5,060 nt of DNA from Nitriliruptoraceae bacterium (GTDB lineage: Bacteria; Actinomycetota; Nitriliruptoria; Nitriliruptorales; Nitriliruptoraceae): the NCBI GenBank assembly GCA_007121975.1, contig SKJO01000262.1, positions 1 to 5,060 of the forward strand, given 5' to 3'. Position 1 is the stretch's first letter, and every line of letters begins with the position of its first letter. The position numbers were made by a program, and so were the translations under genes. Shown in pieces: positions 1-3,770 of the stretch. Below the pieces are notes generated by a model. That model had not been told where the DNA came from. It ran no database searches and saw only the letters and a list, made by a program, of their open reading frames with translations.

Positions 1-89
1 AGGTCGATGAAGCGCAGGTCCACGAACTCGTAGCCTTCGGACTCGATCAGCGCGAGCACATCGGCGGCGGTGGTAGGTGAGCTACCCAA
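1..89 (-). CDS. glnA: Type I glutamine synthetase, N-terminal fragment (runs off the left edge)
   Basis: Glutamine synthetase condenses glutamate and ammonia to glutamine with ATP in the cytoplasm; it is the main entry point for assimilated nitrogen. Only the first 29 codons are present. After a short variable start (LGSSPTTAA) the sequence DVLALIESEGYEFVDLRFID matches the beginning of the N-terminal beta-grasp domain of type I GlnA, where a (D/E)-V-x-x-x-I helix leads into FVD(L/V)RF. The start is taken as TTG at 89-87 because AAGGAG lies 7 nt upstream, the resulting length fits GlnA proteins, and no ATG or GTG lies in frame just upstream. The next in-frame candidate is GTG at codon 11, which would cut into the conserved helix and lacks a comparable binding site. 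Location near lipA/lipB agrees with the actinobacterial gene order. Catalytic residues and the adenylylation tyrosine are outside the window, so activity and regulation of the enzyme cannot be judged. Confidence 0.8.
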   Translation of the reverse strand, partial: MGSSPTTAADVLALIESEGYEFVDLRFID

Positions 90-96
90 CTTCTCG

Positions 97-102
97 CTCC
101 TT
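97..102 (-). promoter_or_regulatory. Ribosome binding site of glnA (decides the TTG start)
   Basis: Reading the minus strand, AAGGAG is followed by CGAGAAG (7 nt) and then TTG. This is the strongest Shine-Dalgarno match seen in the window and is the main reason to accept an unusual TTG initiation codon for glnA. Confidence 0.75.
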
Positions 103-129
103 GTCGTATGGGACGTATCGTTGGTCGGT

Positions 130-230
130 GGGCGAGGCGTCCGACACCGACGCGACCCGACGCCCCGGCAGGGACGATGCACTCGCCGCAGCGCGAAGCC
201 GCGGTTGGGACTCGGTGGGGCGCCTCGCCC
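130..230 (-). other. Predicted structured segment of the glnA leader
   Basis: On the minus strand GGGCGAGGCG (230-221) is exactly complementary to CGCCTCGCCC (139-130), and the helix can be lengthened by a G-U pair and a further C-G pair. This would close a domain of about 100 nt. A second pairing, GGCGTC (164-159) with GACGCC (141-136), uses some of the same bases, so the two folds exclude each other. Inside there are small stems such as CGCG-GCTT-CGCG. I recognise no known riboswitch or leader family. In sequence this GC-rich such complementarity can occur by chance, so this is a structural suggestion only. Confidence 0.3.
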
Positions 231-236
231 GGCCGA

Positions 237-255
237 CGAGCGTGGTTCACGCTCG
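237..255. other. Perfect 8-bp inverted repeat with 3-nt loop in the glnA/mscS divergent region
   Basis: CGAGCGTG (237-244), GTT, CACGCTCG (248-255) form a 19-bp uninterrupted dyad. In the predicted glnA transcript it would fold as a stable hairpin about 20 nt from the 5' end. As DNA it could be a binding site for a dimeric regulator. No T-run follows on either strand, so it does not look like a standard intrinsic terminator. Confidence 0.5.
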
Positions 256-281
256 AGGCGGTGGTGATCCGACCGGAGCGA

Positions 282-287
282 AAGCTA
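282..287 (-). promoter_or_regulatory. Candidate glnA -10 element next to the GlnR-like box
   Basis: The minus strand reads TAGCTT here, fitting the TAnnnT consensus for housekeeping sigma factors of GC-rich actinobacteria. No -35 resembling TTGACA lies at the right distance. Instead, the last half-site of the GlnR-like array ends exactly 10 bp upstream, a spacing typical of OmpR/PhoB-type activators that replace the -35 contact. If it is used, transcription would begin near position 275 and leave a leader of about 186 nt before the TTG start. No other promoter-like pair on this strand looked better, but a -10 hexamer alone is weak evidence. Confidence 0.35.
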
Positions 288-297
288 CGAGTGGGCT

Positions 298-335
298 GTG
301 CCGGGTAGGTATCTCCGGTGTTTCGGTTGGGTTAC
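298..335 (-). promoter_or_regulatory. Putative GlnR-type operator upstream of glnA
   Basis: On the minus strand four 5-mers are each separated by exactly 6 nt: GTAAC, GAAAC, GATAC and GGCAC (forward positions 331-335, 320-324, 309-313, 298-302). The actinobacterial GlnR box is described as alternating gTnAC and GaAAC half-sites with 6-nt spacers. The first pair matches it perfectly, the third site has one mismatch and the fourth matches only in part. GlnR is an OmpR-type regulator that controls glnA, amtB and other nitrogen genes in actinomycetes, so finding this array on the glnA strand in front of glnA is what one would expect. It begins 209 bp upstream of the glnA start codon and 50 bp upstream of the mscS start codon on the other strand, so it could influence both. 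No glnR gene is visible here. The assignment rests on motif and context only. Confidence 0.55.
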
Positions 336-343
336 GTGGCCGA

Positions 344-349
344 TAGCCT
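344..349 (+). promoter_or_regulatory. Weak candidate -10 for mscS
   Basis: TAGCCT fits TAnnnT and lies 35 nt before the mscS ATG, which would give a short leader of roughly 30 nt. The hexamer 17 bp upstream (TTTCGG, 321-326) shares only its first two bases with TTGACA and lies inside the GlnR-like array, so a bound regulator could interfere with this promoter. Low confidence. Confidence 0.25.
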
Positions 350-373
350 GCCCGACCGCCACTGCCGGACCCC

Positions 374-378
374 GAGGA
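374..378 (+). promoter_or_regulatory. Ribosome binding site of mscS (decides the start)
   Basis: GAGGA is followed by a 6-nt spacer and ATG at 385-387. This favours the ATG over the GTG at 298, which is in frame but would add 29 residues of low-complexity sequence, lacks a clear binding site and overlaps the putative GlnR box. Confidence 0.65.
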
Positions 379-384
379 CCCACC

Positions 385-1563
385 ATGCGACTGCTGCTCG
401 CCCAGGACGCCGAGGAGGTCGAGGAGCCTCCGAGCATCGAGCTCGTCGAGCCGGCCCGGCCACTGACCGAGTTCCTCGACGACTGGTTGGGTGACGGGCC
501 GCTGGTCAACCTGCTGATCGGTTCGATCGACGTCATCGCCCAGATCGTGCTGATCGTGGCCATCGCCATGATCGCCGTCGGCCTGCTGCGCCGGCTGATC
601 CGGCGTGCGGTCGCGCGTGCCAGCAGCCCCAACGGTGGGGACGGTGCCGGGCGTCGCGGCCTGCGTCGCCGCGTCGGGCTCGTCGAGAAGCCGGAGGCCG
701 GCTACTCCCTGCGTCGGGTGCAGCGCGCCGAGGCCCTCGGGGCGCTGGCCACGAGCATCGTGCGGGTGCTGGTCTGGGTGCTGGCGCTGTTCCTGATCCT
801 GTCCAACGCCTTCGGGATCAACCTCGCGCCGCTGGTGGCCGGCGCCGGGATCCTCGGGGTGGCGGTCGGCTTCGGGGCCCAGGGGCTGGTTCGCGACTTC
901 ATCACCGGGGTGTTCATGCTCGCCGAGGACCAGTACGGCGTCGGCGACATCATCGATGCCGGCGAGGCCAGCGGCGTGGTCGAGAGCGTCACCCTGCGCA
1001 CGACCAGGATCCGCGACGTCACCGGCACGCTGTGGCACGTTCCCAACGGGGTCATCACGCGCGTGGGCAACATGAGCCAGGAGTGGGCCCGGGCCCTGCT
1101 CGACATCGCGGTGCCCTACGGCTGCGACGTGGACGTGGTCAGCGATCTGATCCTGCAGGTCGCCACCGACATGGCCGACGAGGTGCAGTACGACGAGTTG
1201 TTCCTCGACGTCCCCGAGATCTGGGGGGTGGAGGCGCTCGGCGACGACAGCGTCGATGTCCGGCTGGTGATCAAGACCCAACCCGGCCAGCAGTGGGCGA
1301 TCGCCCGGGAGCTGCGTCGTCGGATCAAGAACGCCTTCGACGCCGCCGAGGTCGAGATCCCCTTCCCGCAGCGCACGGTCTGGCTACGGACCGAGCAGCC
1401 GATCTCGCTCGGTGGCCCCGAGGTCGCCGACTTCGAGGCGGCGGTGCCCGACCCGCCGGCACTGGATCGTGCGCGCCAGGCCGCCAAGCGCGGCGATACC
1501 TCGCCACCACCGGCGGATCTCGACGAGGTGCTGCCCGACGAGGTGCTGCCCGACGAGACCTGA
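385..1563 (+). CDS. MscS-family mechanosensitive ion channel
   Basis: Probable inner-membrane channel that opens under membrane tension and releases solutes during hypo-osmotic shock, by homology with small-conductance MscS. The product from ATG 385 has 392 residues, versus 286 in E. coli MscS. Visible parts: an acidic N-terminus (1-38); hydrophobic segment TM1 (about 40-68); an Arg-rich, probably cytoplasmic loop (69-115); TM2 (about 121-142); the pore helix and family signature (about 146-190, with GFGAQGLVRDFITG then the EDQYGVGDII motif); and a beta domain containing the VPNG motif (219-222). The cytoplasmic alpha/beta domain follows, ending in EIPFPQRTVWLR (324-335), the usual close of the MscS C-terminal domain. 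A hydrophilic acidic tail (about 340-392) follows and ends in a short repeat. The long basic loop between TM1 and TM2 fits the positive-inside rule and is seen in actinobacterial relatives. The gene points away from glnA and converges with the unknown gene at 1568. Family assignment is secure; gating and ion selectivity are not inferable. Confidence 0.93.
   Translation: MRLLLAQDAEEVEEPPSIELVEPARPLTEFLDDWLGDGPLVNLLIGSIDVIAQIVLIVAIAMIAVGLLRRLIRRAVARASSPNGGDGAGRRGLRRRVGLVEKPEAGYSLRRVQRAEALGALATSIVRVLVWVLALFLILSNAFGINLAPLVAGAGILGVAVGFGAQGLVRDFITGVFMLAEDQYGVGDIIDAGEASGVVESVTLRTTRIRDVTGTLWHVPNGVITRVGNMSQEWARALLDIAVPYGCDVDVVSDLILQVATDMADEVQYDELFLDVPEIWGVEALGDDSVDVRLVIKTQPGQQWAIARELRRRIKNAFDAAEVEIPFPQRTVWLRTEQPISLGGPEVADFEAAVPDPPALDRARQAAKRGDTSPPPADLDEVLPDEVLPDET
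1522..1557 (+). repeat. 15-bp tandem repeat at the 3' end of mscS
   Basis: GACGAGGTGCTGCCC occurs twice without a mismatch (1522-1536, 1537-1551) and is followed by a partial third copy, GACGAG. It encodes DEVLP-DEVLP-DE in the acidic tail of the channel. The exact nucleotide identity suggests recent slippage duplication in an unconstrained tail. Confidence 0.8.
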
Positions 1564-1571
1564 GCGCTCAG
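1560..1571. repeat. 12-bp perfect palindrome spanning both convergent stop codons
   Basis: CTGAGCGCTCAG reads the same on both strands and contains the TGA of mscS (1561-1563) and the TGA of the minus-strand unknown gene (1570-1568). It has no loop or T-run, so it is not a normal terminator hairpin. The only bases between the two genes are 1564-1567, meaning their transcripts must overlap at the 3' ends unless termination occurs inside a coding region. Confidence 0.7.
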
Positions 1572-1996
1572 CCCTGCCCGTAGGGTTGCATGCGGCGCTG
1601 ATCGACGTGGTAGTGCACGAAGTCGCCGTCGTCGTCGAGCAGCCCCACGATCAGGTCCAGCGGCTCGCGGAAGTAGGGCGAGCCGGCGCCTTCCTCGCCG
1701 TCGAACACCGGGTCGGCGAGCCGGGCGACCACGACTGCGGCCTCGCCGTCGGCGGGTCGGCGCTTGTTGCGCAGCCCGTCCTTCCAGCACACCAGGTCGC
1801 CGGGCTCGAGTTCGTGGTGGATGCGTAGTGAGGCTTCGAGCTCGAGCAGCCGCAGCCGGGTGATGCGGCCGTGCTGCTCGTCGGTGTCCTCGGCCTGATG
1901 CTCGTCGAGCGCCTGCTGCACCGCTTCGTGGATCGCGGACGGCGGCAGTCCGACCTGCTCGGCCAGCGCGTGGATGAGGTCGTTGTAGGCGGCCAT
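1568..1996 (-). CDS. Conserved-looking protein of unknown function downstream of lipA
   Basis: I do not recognise a named family, although the C-terminal pattern resembles uncharacterised bacterial proteins I can only recall loosely. The product has 142 residues and no signal peptide or membrane segment, so it is probably cytoplasmic. Residues 2-34 and about 42-64 look like two amphipathic helices joined by an acidic, Gln/Glu/Asp-rich turn. Residues 65-142 look like a small beta-rich domain. Its most family-like stretches are PGDLVCWKDGL (65-75) and SPYFREPLDLIVGLLDDDGD (106-125), followed by FVHYHV and RRMQPY near the end. The start is ATG 1996-1994 because GGAG (2005-2002) lies 5 nt upstream; the open frame continues further upstream, but only as low-quality sequence inside lipA. 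It starts 17 bp after the lipA stop, so it is very probably co-transcribed with E2-lipB-lipA. A link to lipoate or 2-oxoacid dehydrogenase function is suggested only by position. Confidence 0.8.
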   Translation of the reverse strand: MAAYNDLIHALAEQVGLPPSAIHEAVQQALDEHQAEDTDEQHGRITRLRLLELEASLRIHHELEPGDLVCWKDGLRNKRRPADGEAAVVVARLADPVFDGEEGAGSPYFREPLDLIVGLLDDDGDFVHYHVDQRRMQPYGQG

Positions 1997-2001
1997 CGTG
2001 G

Positions 2002-2005
2002 CTCC
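2002..2005 (-). promoter_or_regulatory. Ribosome binding site of the unknown gene
   Basis: GGAG, then CCACG, then ATG on the minus strand, inside the 17-bp gap after lipA. It fixes the start at 1996 rather than at an upstream in-frame codon within lipA. Confidence 0.6.
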
Positions 2006-2013
2006 GGGTTCGC

Positions 2014-3042
2014 TCAGGCCGGGGCGGCCCCGGGTTGGCCGGCGGACGGGGACCAGGCTTCGGCGTCGATGGCCTGCTGGCCGGCGTGATAGCTCGAGCG
2101 CACCATCGGCCCGGCCTCCACGTGGGCGAAGCCGAGCTCGTGTTCGCCGTAGGTGCGCAGTGCCGTGAAGGTCTCGGGCGGCACGTAGCGGTCCAGGGCC
2201 AGGTGCTGTTCGGAGGGCTGCAGGTACTGGCCGATGGTCAGGGTGTCGACCCCGGCGGCCCGCAGGTCGCGCATACATTCGCGCAGCTCGTCGTCGGTCT
2301 CGCCCATGCCGGCGATGAGGTTGGACTTCACCGCGGTGGTGGCCGGCAGCAGCTCCCGAGCCAGCGCGAGGAACTCGAGCCCCCGGTCGTAGTCGAAGGC
2401 CGGGCGGGCCACGGCGAACAGCCGGCGGGTGGTCTCGAGGTTGAAGGCGAACACGTCGGGCCGGGCGCGAACGACCTGCTCGAGCGCGCGGCGACCGGCG
2501 GCCGGGTCGCGGCCGTAGCCGAAGTCGCTGGGCAGCACCTCGATGCCGACCGCTGGGGTGTGCGACCGGATCTGGCGGATGGACTCGGCCACCAGCCAGG
2601 CGCCCCCGTCCCCGAGGTCGTCGCGGGCAACCATCGTGATCACCGCGAAGCGCAGGCCGAGGTGCTCGACCGCCTCGGCGACCCGGCGGGGCTCGTCGGT
2701 GTCGTAGCCGTCGGGCTTGCCGGTCTTGATCTGGCAGAACCCGCAGCGCCGGGTGCAGTCCTCACCGCCGATCAGGAAGGTCGCCTCGCGCAGCTCCCAG
2801 CACTCGTAGATGTTGGGGCACGCGGCCTGGGCGCACACGGTGTTGAGCTCGAGGCCCTCCATCAGCCGGGTGACGTCGCGGAAGTTCTCCCCGGAGGCGG
2901 CCCGGACCTTGAGCCACTCGGGCTTGCGGCCCTGCTTGCGGGCGGTGTCGACGCTGCTGCGGGCGACCCCGGCGCGCTGGCGACGTTCGGGGGTCAGCAC
3001 CGCCAGGCGGCGGGCGCCGGGGGGGACGACGGGTTCGGTCAC
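2014..3042 (-). CDS. lipA: Lipoyl synthase (radical SAM)
   Basis: LipA inserts two sulfur atoms into the octanoyl chain carried on a lipoyl-domain lysine, using S-adenosylmethionine and two iron-sulfur clusters; it completes lipoyl cofactor assembly in the cytoplasm. The product from GTG 3042-3040 has 342 residues, close to family size. Cysteines 70, 75 and 81 form the CX4CX5C motif of the auxiliary cluster that is sacrificed as sulfur donor. Cysteines 96, 100 and 103 form the radical SAM CX3CX2C motif. RSSYHAG (315-321) supplies the conserved serine ligand of the auxiliary cluster. DEPRRVA, ARDDLGDGGAW and SNLIAGMGET also match. The GTG overlaps the lipB stop (GTGA), indicating translational coupling; AAGG 7 nt upstream is a weak binding site. 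One oddity: residues 200-204 read FNLET where the family usually has HNxET. The N-terminal 40 or so residues are variable and basic. Confidence 0.96.
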   Translation of the reverse strand: MTEPVVPPGARRLAVLTPERRQRAGVARSSVDTARKQGRKPEWLKVRAASGENFRDVTRLMEGLELNTVCAQAACPNIYECWELREATFLIGGEDCTRRCGFCQIKTGKPDGYDTDEPRRVAEAVEHLGLRFAVITMVARDDLGDGGAWLVAESIRQIRSHTPAVGIEVLPSDFGYGRDPAAGRRALEQVVRARPDVFAFNLETTRRLFAVARPAFDYDRGLEFLALARELLPATTAVKSNLIAGMGETDDELRECMRDLRAAGVDTLTIGQYLQPSEQHLALDRYVPPETFTALRTYGEHELGFAHVEAGPMVRSSYHAGQQAIDAEAWSPSAGQPGAAPA

Positions 3043-3770
3043 GGCGTGGCCTTGGACGCGGTGGGCGCCGGCGCGACGAGGTCGGGGCCGGCCTCCTCGA
3101 GGGTAGCGCCGAACACCTCGGCGAAGGCCTGCTCCACGGCCTGTTCGGCCCGTGCCACCTCGACGTCGACCCCGAGGCTGGCCAGCGAGCACACTCCCCG
3201 GTCGGTGATGCCGCACGGCACGATCCCCGCGAAGTCGTCGAGGTCGGTGCGCACGTTCAGGGCGAAGCCGTGGGAGGTCAGGCCCCCGGCCGACACCCGC
3301 ACCCCGATGGCGGCGATCTTCTGGTCACCGACCCAGACGCCGGTGTAGCCCGGCGAGCGCTGCGCGGCGACCTGCAGGGTCGCCAGCGCCCGGATCAGAA
3401 CCTCCTCCAGTGCCCGCACGTAGTCGACCACCAGGGTGCCGGCCAGGCGCAGGATCGGGTAGCCGACCAGCTGGCCCGGACCGTGGTAGGTGACGTCCCC
3501 GCCCCGGTCGACCTCGACCACCTCGATGCCCCGCTCGGCCAGCGTCGCGGCGTCGAAGCGCACGTTGCCGCGATCGGCGCGCCGACCCAGGGTGTACACA
3601 CGGGGATGCTCGAGCAGCAGCAGCGTGTCGGGGCATCGTCCGTCGCGGCGCTGCTCGACCAGTTCCTGCTGCAGCTGCCAGGCTCCGCGGTAGGCCAGCG
3701 TTCCCAGCCGGGCGACCCGGACGGGGGTGTCCGGCTCGGCCCGCAGCGTGCGTGGATCGGGCTGGGTCAC
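3039..3770 (-). CDS. lipB: Lipoyl(octanoyl) transferase
   Basis: LipB moves an octanoyl group from octanoyl-acyl carrier protein to the lipoyl-domain lysine of E2 subunits or glycine cleavage H protein, the first committed step of lipoyl assembly. The product from GTG 3770-3768 has 243 residues, slightly longer than E. coli LipB. Signature blocks seen: EHPRVYTLGRR (54-64), the cofactor-pocket motif RGGDVTYHGPGQLVGYPI (89-106), GDQKIAAIGV with the catalytic Lys151, TSHGFALNV (165-173) and PCGITD with the catalytic Cys186. Both members of the Cys/Lys dyad are therefore present. The first 15 residues and the Ala/Pro-rich last dozen are variable. The start shares four bases (GTGA) with the E2 stop, and the end shares GTGA with the lipA start, so all three genes are probably translated in a coupled way. 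No good stand-alone Shine-Dalgarno is visible, and no alternative start lies nearby within the gene. Confidence 0.95.
   Translation of the reverse strand: MTQPDPRTLRAEPDTPVRVARLGTLAYRGAWQLQQELVEQRRDGRCPDTLLLLEHPRVYTLGRRADRGNVRFDAATLAERGIEVVEVDRGGDVTYHGPGQLVGYPILRLAGTLVVDYVRALEEVLIRALATLQVAAQRSPGYTGVWVGDQKIAAIGVRVSAGGLTSHGFALNVRTDLDDFAGIVPCGITDRGVCSLASLGVDVEVARAEQAVEQAFAEVFGATLEEAGPDLVAPAPTASKATP

Noticed and set aside
105..118. Direct repeat CGTAT-n4-CGTAT just upstream of the glnA ribosome binding site, considered as a -10 or operator
   Set aside because: The minus-strand hexamers (TACGTC, TACGAC) miss the final T of TAnnnT, no -35 fits, and a start there would leave almost no leader. The repeat is too short to claim as a site.
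298..384. N-terminal extension of the MscS protein from GTG 298
   Set aside because: The added residues are low-quality sequence with no good ribosome binding site, while ATG 385 has GAGGA at 6 nt. The GTG also lies in the putative GlnR array.
90..384. Known riboswitches (glutamine glnA motif, c-di-AMP ydaO type) in the divergent region
   Set aside because: I could not find the conserved core sequences of either family on the appropriate strand.
247..1281. A 344-codon open frame on the minus strand opposite mscS
   Set aside because: Low-complexity His/Asp/Gln/Gly-rich translation typical of the antisense of a GC-rich coding region; it would also cover the whole divergent regulatory region, and mscS has clear family motifs.
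3043..3216. Upstream extension of the lipA reading frame into lipB
   Set aside because: The extra 58 residues are Arg/Gly-rich shadow of lipB; the GTG overlapping the lipB stop gives a normal LipA length.
2035..3348. A 437-codon open frame on the plus strand opposite lipA and lipB
   Set aside because: It is antisense to two genes with intact catalytic motifs. Its Gly/Ala/Val/Asp-rich translation shows no domain, and long open antisense frames are routine in GC-rich DNA.
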